DNA of 64,000 nt from Ooceraea biroi (GCF_003672135.1 NC_039508.1:7254001-7318000); one strand, 5' to 3'; counted from the first letter of the stretch, positions 43,068-54,238 are shown. Made by a program: numbers and translations. The notes: generated by a model not told the origin, from the letters alone.

Positions 43068-44046
43068 TCAGTTTCCCCCCTTAGCCGCTGGACACTCTGT
43101 ACGGAAGTGCCCCTTTGCCCCACACTGCCAGCATTCCTTTTCCTTTTTATACGCCGTATTATCTTGCTGATTATTTCCATTCCTCTTAAACTTTTTCCCT
43201 TCCGTTTTCTCTCCCTCCTTTCCCACACTTTTATCTTCCGCACCCGAATTACCATTGCGCTTCCCCGAGAAACTATTCTCATTAATAATTTTGATCACTT
43301 TCGCGCGCTCGATGGCTACGGTCAACGTGACAATCCCCTCCAGCTGGAGGGTTCGTTTCACATATCCATCCGTTAGTGCGGCCACGAATTGCGAACACGC
43401 TATTTTATTCTGAATTTCCGCCGAACATTCGGGATATGCAAGACGCGAAAGGCGTTCTAGATCCGCACCTAGCGTCGCGAACTCTTCCCCAGCCTTCTGA
43501 CAACGGTCCGTAAATTGGAGGTAATAATTTTGTGCGGATACCCCCTCGCCAAAACGCAACTCCAATTTCGCCTTTAATTCGGTGTAACTAAACGTCTCCG
43601 CGTCTTCTAACGAATCTAGAACTGACCGTGCTTTACCGCGAAGGCACGACGCCAACGCGACCGCTTTCGCCGCGTCATCCCAGGCATTCGCACGCGCAAT
43701 TACCGCAAACTGTAAGAGAAACTCTTTCGGAGGAACCGATCCATCGTACGTATCGGTTTTAAATTTGAACGTACCCCGTACACTCGCGTTTTCACCCTCG
43801 CGCGCGATCACGCCCGATTCCGCATCACCGGTGGCGCCCGTCGCACCCTTTCGCGAGGAGCAGTATTATCAGTGGCACTTAGCTCTGTTATGCGTTGTTC
43901 CAGACGCCGCTCCATTCGCTCCAGCCGACCCTCAAAATCAGTGCGCTGTTACTGCAGCTCCGCCAAGATGGTCGCGAGGGCGTCTGTCCCTGCGGCTGCT
44001 TCCGTCGGCGGCGGCGTCTGCTCTCGCGGCGACCTAGGGGTGGACA
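43068..44046 (-). pseudogene. Gypsy G2 gag
   Basis: The likely start is MSTPRSPREQ near 44046, just after the primer site. The reading meets a TAA near 43949 (after AELQ), then a coiled-coil-like stretch (GRLERMERRLEQRITEL), a one-base shift near 43850, then the capsid-like region (FLLQFAVIARANAWDD, SCLRGKARSVLDSL, LELRFGEG, YYLQFTDRCQKAGE). A single CCHC knuckle CWQCGAKGHFRTEC precedes the stop at 43068. Gag forms the particle and binds RNA. Confidence 0.86.
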
Positions 44047-44081
44047 TTGAGCGCAGAAACATCGGGATTCCTGTTCTGGCT

Positions 44082-44099
44082 ATCCCGGACGAGCCCCCA
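44082..44099 (-). promoter_or_regulatory. tRNA-Pro-type primer binding site of Gypsy G2
   Basis: Minus-strand TGGGGGCTCGTCCGGGAT, three bases after the LTR end (CAACA). It is the classical primer site complementary to the 3' end of proline tRNA and fixes the LTR as the 5' LTR. Confidence 0.9.
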
Positions 44100-44102
44100 A
44101 AA

Positions 44103-44440
44103 TGTTGCGTCCGGGCGATGTATTCCGCTCGACACACACACTCGCACTCTTACGCGCACGCACGGCAGAATGACACTCGCGTTATACAAAGACAAGAAGC
44201 TTTATTCTATTAGTATTAGACAGAGAATTCGTAATAATAATTGTATTCGGCTCGCGGCACGTCCAACTGGGATTCAGCTGAGCTTCCACTCTCCATTCCT
44301 TCCTGCTTATTATTCTTCCTAGCGACCGCATCGCGTGGATACTCGCGTCTTCTACTCACGACGACCGACCCATCGCGCTCAGCTGATCGGCGGCAGCTGA
44401 CCGATTCGTATTACACCGGGTGGCCAGCCCGGACGTAACA
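44103..44440 (-). repeat. 5' LTR of Gypsy G2, 338 bp
   Basis: TGTTACGTCCGGG ... CCGGACGCAACA with inverted ends, AATAAA near 44207 on the minus strand, followed by the primer binding site. No second LTR of this copy is present. It is homologous to the LTR at 3413-3736. Confidence 0.88.
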
Positions 44441-44779
44441 CTATAAACCAAGCAAACGATCTGTAAGAGAGACTGCGGCCACTCGCACCTATAGGATCAA
44501 GGTAGAAATTATATTATCAATTAACATTCATCATATTAATAAAAGTCTATTACGAAATAACGGAGAAATCACTAGCGAAGCTTCCTCTCTATCTTTTAAA
44601 AGATCTCTCGTTCGTATTGTTTTCTTTCCTTAAGTTACTGAAGGATTTTCGACTGGCGCTGCCGAAGAGCGTGGCCCTAGTCGTTCAAGTTGGCGCTATC
44701 GAAGAGTGTGGCTCTACCTTGCGACAATAATCTTTCAGCAACCCGTGGTATCGTAATTAAATAAATTAGAATCATATCT

Positions 44780-45097
44780 ATGCCTACCAAGAAGGGGCGT
44801 AGAGTTCAGGAAAGGAAGCTCCGTTACCAGATTCGTCTCGCTTTCTCCAATAACCAAGATCCGTTTCCTTTCTATCAAAAATTAGCAGTATTAGAAACTA
44901 ACAAAGCGTTAATAAAAAAAAACCCTTATTCTCTCCGAGAACTAACCATTCAGAATAAATATCCTGATTTCCGCACAATTCGTAAGGGTGATCCGCGCCG
45001 CGTAGTTTACCGGTTTCGGGAGTTGCTCGGTTTAGACAGCAAAGAAATCACGATACCGAATTCGTATCCGATACTTCCACCCGTTCAAGAATCATAA
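44780..45097 (+). CDS. Unrecognised 105-residue basic ORF of LTR-X (left arm)
   Basis: Starts MPTKKGRRVQERKLRYQIRL, contains NPYSLRELTIQNKYPDFRTI and ends PNSYPILPPVQES. It is rich in Lys and Arg with no motif I recognise. It lies just downstream of LTR-X leader sequence that includes two copies of a TGGCGCTxxCGAAGAG word (44655 and 44692), so it may be the start of a gag-like frame that ends early. The frame upstream of the ATG is AT-rich. Confidence 0.4.
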   Translation: MPTKKGRRVQERKLRYQIRLAFSNNQDPFPFYQKLAVLETNKALIKKNPYSLRELTIQNKYPDFRTIRKGDPRRVVYRFRELLGLDSKEITIPNSYPILPPVQES

Positions 45098-46381
45098 TTT
45101 AAGACATCTCGCTGCAACCTGCACACTCCGTCCCAGGGTAAATTGCTTAAATGCATTGACCCGAAAAGGAGAATTTTTTGACACGTATCTGCGACGTAAC
45201 AATAGTAACTTAAATATTACATAGCAGTTATATAAATCGTTGAAATGTTATATAACTGTAATTTTAATTATCTTCTTATATAACTGTTATAAAAATAATT
45301 ATAGTACAGTTATATAATTATATTTATATATTTTGGCACATACAATTCCCAGTAATATCTAGTCCTCAAATTAATGTTAAATAAAACTAAACGACATTAA
45401 AATCATTTTGTTCAGTTTTATTTAACATTAATTTGAGGACTAGATATTACTGGGAATTGTATTATAAGACAAGTGCATGAAGTAAAAAACAAATAATATA
45501 AACATTTGATAAATGTATTTTTTTATAATAAAATATAAAATGTTTAAACAAACACATCTAAACGTATTACAATATATTAGTATATTAAAGTTTATATAAA
45601 CATGTATATTACTTAATTTCTACATTACTTATATTTTACTTATTATAGTTAGCAAAATGCAGAACAAAAAAGTATACATTAACAAAACTTGTTACATTTA
45701 ACCCTTATCACTCCAAATGTACTGATCGCACTTGACGACCCTTGAGAAACGTCTAAAAATAAAAAATTCAATAGAACGCCTAACAAGTACACTTGAAGTA
45801 TTACGCCTGAAATGAGGTGTGTCTGACAGGCACACTTGGAGTGATAAGGAATTCATGCAGAATTGTATTGCATAAATATCTTTAAACAAAACCATACAAA
45901 ATAGTTTACAAAATGAATATATAAATTTAATATATATTAAAATTATATACATATATTAAAAAACCAAAACATTTAACATTGTACAAAATGCCAATTGACA
46001 TTATCCTAAGATTACGCAACGCAAAGAAACGCAAAAAAACTTAATATTTTAATATCACAATTATCGAATTAAAGAAAAATAATATTCCTTTCAATAGAAT
46101 TCAGATTATCCAAAATATTGAAAATATATGTTAATATAAGTACTGAAGAAGTATTAGTGACGTGAATACATGACTGCAAATTAATAAATCGTAAGTTAAT
46201 GCCAATAAAATATTACAAGACATAAATCATATATCTTGTAATATTAAAATCATTCTAATTTAATATGTAAATCATTTCTGCATATTATTTGCATTTAACT
46301 TACAATTTTGTATAAGTCGTATAATTTTCTCAATTATATTGCACATACTACGTACTAGATGCATACATACATACATATATA
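45098..46381. other. Left arm interior: two hairpin MITEs in AT-rich sequence
   Basis: 45341-45461 is a near-perfect palindrome (TACAATTCCCAGTAATATCT and inverse, loop TAAACGACATTAAAATC). 45702-45849 starts CCCTTATCACTCCAAATG after TTAA and ends CACTTGGAGTGATAAGG, another TTAA-type MITE. Both recur inverted in the right arm (50612-50732 and 50224-50371). The rest is non-coding. Confidence 0.7.
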
Positions 46382-49300
46382 CACTACTCACAAAAATTAG
46401 AGGAACACCAAACTTTTCTTAAAAAATAGGCAAACTTCAAGAAGCTGTACCTTTGTTAAAAATGAACGAAATTTAAATTTAAAAAAAGGATTTTAAAGCT
46501 TGAAACTTCTACTTTCGAACGGTTGCCATGAGTTTAATTTCTGTGACGTTTGGTAATTTTTACATACAAAAAACTGCGAACTGGACAAAATAAGAAATTT
46601 TCTTTTCACTTTGAAGGTCTGTCACGTATCAAAAATAATCTGCGAAAATTCTCGACTTTTTATTGTAAAAGATTGAAGTTTTCCCTACAAAACGCTTTTT
46701 TTAAATTTTTCTACGAGTTTTTGTTACTGAGTTATCGCCGATTAAATAAAAATTGGCATTGTTTACTTTGATTGCTCATAACTCCGGCAAAAATCATCGC
46801 ACAGCAATTTAAAAAACGGATTCTTAAAGCTGAAACTTTGCTCTATTGAACGGTATACTTGCCCAAATTTTTTCGAAAACATGTAACCTTGCTGAAAATG
46901 GATGAATATAACGTAAAAATGAATGATTTTTCACTTTGTCACTTTGACCTTAAAAACAATCGTACAGAATGACAAAAACATTTGTTCTTCACATTTTTTT
47001 ATACTTTTCAATACCATGAATTTGACAACAATTTGCCGAATAGCTATAAGAGTTTTTTCATGGTGGCCACTGTGGTTTTATGGGACAAAACTAAGAAATT
47101 GTTAAATTTCAGTAAGATAAAATGGAAAATAATGTTAATTAATGTTAAAAAATTGATTTCTAGCGCACTATATTAATCTTTATTAAGTCAGCAATAACAA
47201 AGTACACACTTTTCTACCAAAAGTTGAAAACATTTGTGAACCGCCGGCGTTAGTTTTATCTAAAGCGTACCACGCAGAGGTCGCACGGTCGGATTTACGC
47301 TTCGTTTTGTGTGTGCGTGCGTGTATGTGCGTATGTATTATGTGGAGTGTATCAGTGATTAAAGCAAGATGGAGTGATTAACGCTAAAAAGAATTTAATA
47401 ACGTGTATTTCCGCCTCTATTCAAAATGACTGCTCGCAATCGATTTCGCATATTGATACAACGACGTATTGCTCTTTGAGGGATTCGCTGCCAAGTTCAG
47501 CAAAGAACTGTGACAAGCGAAGCCAAATCGACGATGTTGGGATAGTTTTCGCGTACTTGGCGCTCTAACATATCCCAAACATGCTCGATTGGATTCAAAT
47601 CGGGACTCATTGGCGGATGCAATAATGTACCGATTTGATGGTTTCTCAGAAACTGTTAGGTGTAACGAGCAGTGTGCGGTCGTGCGTTGTCATGCACTAG
47701 GCGAAACCGTTGACCAATTCGATTTCTAATTGGTAGAACATATTGCTCTAGTATTTCATGAACATATCGTCTAGAAGTTAATCTTGGTGGAGGGATAATT
47801 ACACGAGGTGTTTGTGAAAATCGAGATATTCCTGCCCATACCATTACAGAACCACCATGAAAAGCTCGAACCAGTCTGTTGCAGTTTTCGGAATAGCGTT
47901 CTCCTTGACGTCGCCAAACCCGGGCTCGTCTGTCATTGCCAAAAAGGCAAAATCTAGACTCATCTGTAAACAGTACAGAATTCCATTGCCTAGGTCGCCT
48001 GACAAAGAATGAGCATAATGTAATCGTAGGCGACGATGACAATGGGTAAGGTATGGAACTTGTACTGGTCGACGAGCGTGCAATCCCGCTTCTCTCAAAC
48101 GATTTCTTATCGTTGAAGCCGAGATCGGATGCTGTCGACCATAATTAATATCGCCGGCAATTCTACGTGCGCATACAAAGCGATTCTGTGTAACTTGCCG
48201 GACGATCATTCGATCTTCGCGAGCGCTTGTTTCACGAAAACGGCCCTGACCCGGCCGTCTGCGGTATGAGCCAGTCTCTCGAAATCGGGAATAAATCCGA
48301 TTAATGACGGACGGACTTACTCCAAACTGGTTGGCAACGTACCGTTGACTGTGAGTCCTGTAGGAGAGTCACAATACGAGCATAATCTGTCTCAGATAAA
48401 TGACGCATAGGCATCGTAAAAGAACAACGAGCAGAAAACGGAAGGAGGAGAAAACAGAATAGATAAAAGTAAAGAAGAAATGTAAAAATAAGTAAAGGAA
48501 TAAGTAAAAACCTTAACTAGTGATATATTAGACAGTATCAAAAATCGCCAATATAATAACTCCGAACAGCTCAGTATACGTATGCGTATGTAAGCATAAG
48601 CACATGTGAGTACGACTGCGTGATCTTAAGTAATGTAGCTGAACTCTTTCACTTACGAGAAACGTCTTACGTCTTGTCGCCGCCTAGCGGCAAGACGTTC
48701 CACTAGTTGCGTGCAATCCGTGAGCGCTCACATAATACATACGTACATACACGCACGCACACACAAAACGAAGCGTAAATCCGACCGTGCGACCTCTGCG
48801 TGGTACGCTTTAGATAAAACTAACGCCGGCGGTTCACAAATGTTTTCAACTTTTGGTAGAAAAGTGTGTACTTTGTTATTGCTGACTTAATAAAGATTAA
48901 TATAGTGCGCTAGAAATCAATTTTTTAACATTAATTAACATTATTTTCCATTTTATCTTACTGAAATTTAACAATTTCTTAGTTTTGTCCCATAAAACCA
49001 CAGTGGCCACCATGAAAAAACTCTTATAGCTATTCGGCAAATTGTTGTCAAATTCATGGTATTGAAAAGTATAAAAAAATGTGAAGAACAAATGTTTTTG
49101 TCATTCTGTACGATTGTTTTTAAGGTCAAAGTGACAAAGTGAAAAATCATTCATTTTTACGTTATATTCATCCATTTTCAGCAAGGTTACATGTTTTCGA
49201 AAAAATTTGGGCAAGTATACCGTTCAATAGAGCAAAGTTTCAGCTTTAAGAATCCGTTTTTTAAATTGCTGTGCGATGATTTTTGCCGGAGTTATGAGCA

Positions 49301-49691
49301 ATCAAAGTAAACAATGCCAATTTTTATTTAATCGGCGATAACTCAGTAACAAAAACTCGTAGAAAAATTTAAAAAAAGCGTTTTGTAGGGAAAACTTCAA
49401 TCTTTTACAATAAAAAGTCGAGAATTTTCGCAGATTATTTTTGATACGTGACAGACCTTCAAAGTGAAAAGAAAATTTCTTATTTTGTCCAGTTCGCAGT
49501 TTTTTGTATGTAAAAATTACCAAACGTCACAGAAATTAAACTCATGGCAACCGTTCGAAAGTAGAAGTTTCAAGCTTTAAAATCCTTTTTTTAAATTTAA
49601 ATTTCGTTCATTTTTAACAAAGGTACAGCTTCTTGAAGTTTGCCTATTTTTTAAGAAAAGTTTGGTGTTCCTCTAATTTTTGTGAGTAGTG
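46382..49691 (-). mobile_element. Tc1-type (DD34E) transposon with 963 bp inverted ends
   Basis: Ends CACTACTCACAAAAATTAG and the inverse, flanked by TA on both sides (46380-46381 and 49692-49693). A transposase pseudogene fills the unique centre (47395-48418). The inverted identity continues past the transposon ends for a further 1.94 kb on each side, so the apparent 963 bp TIRs may be partly a product of the palindrome. Confidence 0.85.
47395..48418 (-). pseudogene. Tc1-family DD34E transposase, frameshifted and with stops
   Basis: Starts MPMRHLSETDYARIVTLLQ, with a damaged paired/HTH region (ANQFGVSPSVINR, then RETGSYRRRPGQG). The catalytic core has VLFTDESRFCLFG (D), RLVHDNARPHTARY (D) and SPDLNPIEHVWD (E), with exactly 34 positions between the last two acids. 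It ends NRLRAVILNRGGNTRY and a stop at 47395. Frameshifts occur in the N-terminal part (near 48350 and 48230) and near 48005; TAA at 47656 and TGA near 47512 interrupt the core. Normal family length is about 340 residues, matching the span. Confidence 0.9.
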
Positions 49692-51631
49692 TATATATGT
49701 ATGTATGTATGCATCTAGTACGTAGTATGTGCAATATAATTGAGAAAATTATACGACTTATACAAAATTGTAAGTTAAATGCAAATAATATGCAGAAATG
49801 ATTTACATATTAAATTAGAATGATTTTAATATTACAAGATATATGATTTATGTCTTGTAATATTTTATTGGCATTAACTTACGATTTATTAATTTGCAGT
49901 CATGTATTCACGTCACTAATACTTCTTCAGTACTTATATTAACATATATTTTCAATATTTTGGATAATCTGAATTCTATTGAAAGGAATATTATTTTTCT
50001 TTAATTCGATAATTGTGATATTAAAATATTAAGTTTTTTTGCGTTTCTTTGCGTTGCGTAATCTTAGGATAATGTCAATTGGCATTTTGTACAATGTTAA
50101 ATGTTTTGGTTTTTTAATATATGTATATAATTTTAATATATATTAAATTTATATATTCATTTTGTAAACTATTTTGTATGGTTTTGTTTAAAGATATTTA
50201 TGCAATACAATTCTGCATGAATTCCTTATCACTCCAAGTGTGCCTGTCAGACACACCTCATTTCAGGCGTAATACTTCAAGTGTACTTGTTAGGCGTTCT
50301 ATTGAATTTTTTATTTTTAGACGTTTCTCAAGGGTCGTCAAGTGCGATCAGTACATTTGGAGTGATAAGGGTTAAATGTAACAAGTTTTGTTAATGTATA
50401 CTTTTTTGTTCTGCATTTTGCTAACTATAATAAGTAAAATATAAGTAATGTAGAAATTAAGTAATATACATGTTTATATAAACTTTAATATACTAATATA
50501 TTGTAATACGTTTAGATGTGTTTGTTTAAACATTTTATATTTTATTATAAAAAAATACATTTATCAAATGTTTATATTATTTGTTTTTTACTTCATGCAC
50601 TTGTCTTATAATACAATTCCCAGTAATATCTAGTCCTCAAATTAATGTTAAATAAAACTGAACAAAATGATTTTAATGTCGTTTAGTTTTATTTAACATT
50701 AATTTGAGGACTAGATATTACTGGGAATTGTATGTGCCAAAATATATAAATATAATTATATAACTGTACTATAATTATTTTTATAACAGTTATATAAGAA
50801 GATAATTAAAATTACAGTTATATAACATTTCAACGATTTATATAACTGCTATGTAATATTTAAGTTACTATTGTTACGTCGCAGATACGTGTCAAAAAAT
50901 TCTCCTTTTCGGGTCAATGCATTTAAGCAATTTACCCTGGGACGGAGTGTGCAGGTTGCAGCGAGATGTCTTAAATTATGATTCTTGAACGGGTGGAAGT
51001 ATCGGATACGAATTCGGTATCGTGATTTCTTTGCTGTCTAAACCGAGCAACTCCCGAAACCGGTAAACTACGCGGCGCGGATCACCCTTACGAATTGTGC
51101 GGAAATCAGGATATTTATTCTGAATGGTTAGTTCTCGGAGAGAATAAGGGTTTTTTTTTATTAACGCTTTGTTAGTTTCTAATACTGCTAATTTTTGATA
51201 GAAAGGAAACGGATCTTGGTTATTGGAGAAAGCGAGACGAATCTGGTAACGGAGCTTCCTTTCCTGAACTCTACGCCCCTTCTTGGTAGGCATAGATATG
51301 ATTCTAATTTATTTAATTACGATACCACGGGTTGCTGAAAGATTATTGTCGCAAGGTAGAGCCACACTCTTCGATAGCGCCAACTTGAACGACTAGGGCC
51401 ACGCTCTTCGGCAGCGCCAGTCGAAAATCCTTCAGTAACTTAAGGAAAGAAAACAATACGAACGAGAGATCTTTTAAAAGATAGAGAGGAAGCTTCGCTA
51501 GTGATTTCTCCGTTATTTCGTAATAGACTTTTATTAATATGATGAATGTTAATTGATAATATAATTTCTACCTTGATCCTATAGGTGCGAGTGGCCGCAG
51601 TCTCTCTTACAGATCGTTTGCTTGGTTTATA
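48729..51631. repeat. Right arm of the 7.19 kb palindrome (2,903 bp)
   Basis: Inverted partner of 44442-47344. It holds the mirror ORF at 50976-51293 and mirror MITEs at 50224-50371 and 50612-50732. Outward it continues directly into intact LTR-X sequence (51632-52422), whereas the left arm meets Gypsy G2. Confidence 0.93.
50976..51293 (-). CDS. Unrecognised 105-residue basic ORF of LTR-X (right arm)
   Basis: Identical in protein sequence to the ORF at 44780-45097, in inverted orientation, and with the full LTR-X leader upstream (minus-strand start of LTR at 52422). No known domain. Confidence 0.4.
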   Translation of the reverse strand: MPTKKGRRVQERKLRYQIRLAFSNNQDPFPFYQKLAVLETNKALIKKNPYSLRELTIQNKYPDFRTIRKGDPRRVVYRFRELLGLDSKEITIPNSYPILPPVQES

Positions 51632-52422
51632 TACTCGGTTAATCACGCTTCTAACTGGACGCTATAGCGCTAATCGAACTCGGAACCGAACTTCTTCTGT
51701 GTATTTCTTCTGTGTATTTCTTCTCTGTATTACTTCTGCCTATTTCGTCTGCTGCGTTCCGAGCGTCGACAGTCCCTTTTTATACCTTGGACGAAAGGGT
51801 GGGCGTTTAAAAATTACGTGGGGGTCAACTTTGACCAATAAGATTCTGATAAGTATCTCGAACTTTGGGACCCACGCCGTCGTCGTCTGGTGTTATCACG
51901 GTTCTGTAGTGGGGAGGTTCCGCGTACACTTCCCAGTATAGAACTTGCCATGATCTGTTAATTTGTTAATTATATATATTTACAGTGTAAATATTGCTAT
52001 TTCAATTGCGCTGTGAATTTTACGGTGTAAAGATTACTTAACACGTTTTTGAACGGTTGTTCTATCTATTCTTAGTGCGAAGATAAAATAATAAACTATT
52101 GCAGAACGATCCGTTTACACTATTCTTTATTTGGAGGACATTCCTAGCGGCATCGCATGATCATTATAACGGAAGATGTCAGTGGTTATATATTTAAAAT
52201 ATAATAATAAAAAAATAACGCTGCAGGAATTTCCATGAAACTAATGATAAGCGAGTGCATAGTCTCTCGTAGCCCTTTTATGGTCATGTATCACAGCGTG
52301 CGCGAGACTCGGGCGCATTCTTGTGCCGTTTATTATCGCTTGTTCAAACATTGTGACATTTCGATACGGAATCGGTTCGAAACCTTGCAGGCGTAAGAAC
52401 GAGGTTTTACCGTGACGTAACA
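51632..52422 (-). mobile_element. LTR-X, 5' LTR and leader, minus orientation
   Basis: Minus-strand start TGTTACGTCACGG at 52422. An AATAAA word occurs near 52126. A promoter-like TATAAAAAGGG lies near 51776-51786 and is followed by GCTCGGAACGCAGCAGACG; this fits a long LTR of 0.8-1 kb. It carries the 450 bp (51632-52080) that are missing from the other copy at 39713-40055/44442. The exact inner LTR border is not clear. Confidence 0.65.
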
Positions 52423-52444
52423 CTATGATACAGTTATATAACAT

Positions 52445-54038
52445 TGTTACGTCCAAGAGACTCCACTGTTTCCATAGGTTTCTTTATTTAATGATCTTCC
52501 ATAGAGAAATCATTAAATAAAGAAAAGTAAAAAAATAAGAACTAATCCCCACCAGCGGGAAAAACGACCGGACGAGCGTTGGGGGGCCAGGTGGACTGAT
52601 TGTGATAGATATCAAGAAACGATATGTAAACCATAAGGCTCACAAAATTATTTCACACCCCTCCCCCACCTGCGCTCGGCTGAAACGTTCGATAACAGAA
52701 AAAAAGAGGAAAAACTACCCGGAATCAATAGTTAATCACTAAACAAAGACCGCTTCTGATTCGGAAAGGCAGAGCGGGACTTGAGAATTGTCACTCGCTG
52801 ACGGCAATAAAAAGTAATCCACCGATAAGGAACCCTGCCATACAGGGGCAGCTGTGAAATAGATTAAGGAAACGTAAACATGGATTGTAATATGGATGGT
52901 CAAGTGAAGGGTCTTCACAAGTCAAGTGCCGGACTCTAATCCTTGGAAACGATAACGTAAATCCATCAGATATCATAGTATACAGAAGCAATGGACGCTT
53001 CATTAGAAATAATTTTATTGCCTTTTTCCGTTGTTCTTCTTTTCTGGGAAAAGAGTGACCCCCACTTACACTTTTTAGCCCTATATAAAGGGAACAATTT
53101 GGCCAGAGAGTCCTCTTTTATCTTCGGACACTCTGCAGTTTGCATAACGTAACGTTCTGCTCCCGTGATCGGGAGACCAAGTATTAAGATAGAGTCAGTG
53201 TCAGATTCCACCCGAAGACTCTCTGGTTCGACTGGCCCCTTTCATCCTACTGAAGAAACACTCCATCCGAAAGATCGGAACAGAATAAAAGTAAGCCTTT
53301 TTAATTATTTCATTTGATTACCCTCTAATCGTTTTGCGATTCCAGTAGAGCAATTATCTATTCCGATTTATTTCCGTTTAAGTGCCGATAATATTCGCGG
53401 ACCAACCGATTCCTCAGCAGATTCGGGTTATTCCTCATCGGCAGATTTGCTATCGTGCGACCAAACTGCACCCCTCCCCGCGCCGGAAAATGTTTCTGTT
53501 CTATCATTTCAATTTAAATTGTAATTTTTATTGGTAATCGTAAGAGTCGTAGGTATGTTCAAATCCGAAATTCATTTTTCAGAATTATAATTATGTTCAA
53601 CCCGCAACTCATTTTTTTAGATTATAATCATTTGTAATTGTAAAACATATGTATTTCTGATGTTATTTCGACAAATATATTGTTGTTTTTAATTAGTAAA
53701 AGCTAACAAAATTTCATTCAGTTAATTACCCTCGTTTCACCCTCGTCCTTGACAGATCGTACGGGTCCTATCCTTGTGTAATAGGGATTCATTTCCCTTA
53801 CCAAAAAAGGACCATCGAGTTGACCGTTTCGAATAATAGGGTAAAATCGACTTTGGTCGTTGACGCGAAAATCGAGGGACCGTTTCGAATAGGGTAAAAT
53901 CGACTTTGGTCGTTGACCCGAAAATCGAAACAAAATCGGTCAGCTCGAACACACGAGGTACTGCAGTTGTCTGCCTACGTACCTCGAGAGGCATCTGGTT
54001 GCGCCCTTCCTCGAGCTCACGGAGCTCTGGACGTAACA
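52445..54038. repeat. Solo LTR, 1,594 bp, ACAT target duplication
   Basis: Ends TGTTACGTCCA and TGGACGTAACA, flanked by ACAT on both sides (52441-52444 and 54039-54042), the four-base duplication of Gypsy-type integration. A TATA box (CCCTATATAAAGGG) is near 53081-53094 and AATAAA near 53284, on the plus strand. A duplicated unit of about 55 bp (CGACTTTGGTCGTTGAC twice) lies at 53822-53935. No internal region remains, so it is probably the product of LTR-LTR recombination. It interrupts MITE-E-like sequence. Confidence 0.82.
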
Positions 54039-54214
54039 ACATTTTAGTTACAAGTTTTATTTAAGTTATATAACTGCAATGTTCCATGAGTGGGAAATTA
54101 CAACTAACGTCAATGTTACATGTAACATACACGTAATGTTACTTGGTACATTCTGTTTTATTACAGAAATGTAACAGTTACATATCTGTGTTTGCTGGGT
54201 ACATATACTCGTTA
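54039..54214. repeat. MITE-E, right part
   Basis: GTTATATAACTGCAATG, ATGTTACATGTAACATAC and the terminal word CTGTGTTTGCTGGGTA near 54186-54200. With 52423-52440 on the other side it formed one element before the solo LTR arrived. Confidence 0.65.
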
Positions 54215-54238
54215 TGTGTGAGTCACACGGATATACCA

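Larger units (their letters stand above)
40056..44440 (-). mobile_element. Ty3/Gypsy retrotransposon (G2), 5' LTR to integrase, 3' end deleted
   Basis: Minus-strand order: LTR 44440-44103, primer binding site 44099-44082, gag 44046-43068, protease to integrase 43008-40056. The integrase C-terminus, 3' untranslated region and 3' LTR are missing where it abuts LTR-X. It is inserted into LTR-X: LTR-X sequence continues at 44442 (TATAAACC). Gag and pol each carry at least one nonsense or frameshift, so it is inactive. Confidence 0.92.
44442..47344. repeat. Left arm of a 7.19 kb palindrome (2,903 bp)
   Basis: Every landmark and ORF in this arm has an inverted counterpart in 48729-51631 at a constant coordinate sum of 96073, so there is no net indel. 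The checked segments and all shadow ORFs are identical. The outer edge falls exactly at the Gypsy G2 insertion point; the inner edge is at 47344/48729. Contents: LTR-X continuation, an unrecognised 105-residue ORF, two small hairpin MITEs, and the outer 963 bp of a Tc1 element. Confidence 0.93.

Noticed and set aside
46550..49523. Mirror ORFs of 60-73 residues in the Tc1 inverted ends
   Set aside because: Identical only because the arms are identical; AT-rich, no domain, and located in transposon ends.
45698..50375. Mirror 84-residue ORFs
   Set aside because: They overlap a TTAA-flanked MITE and have no recognisable motif.
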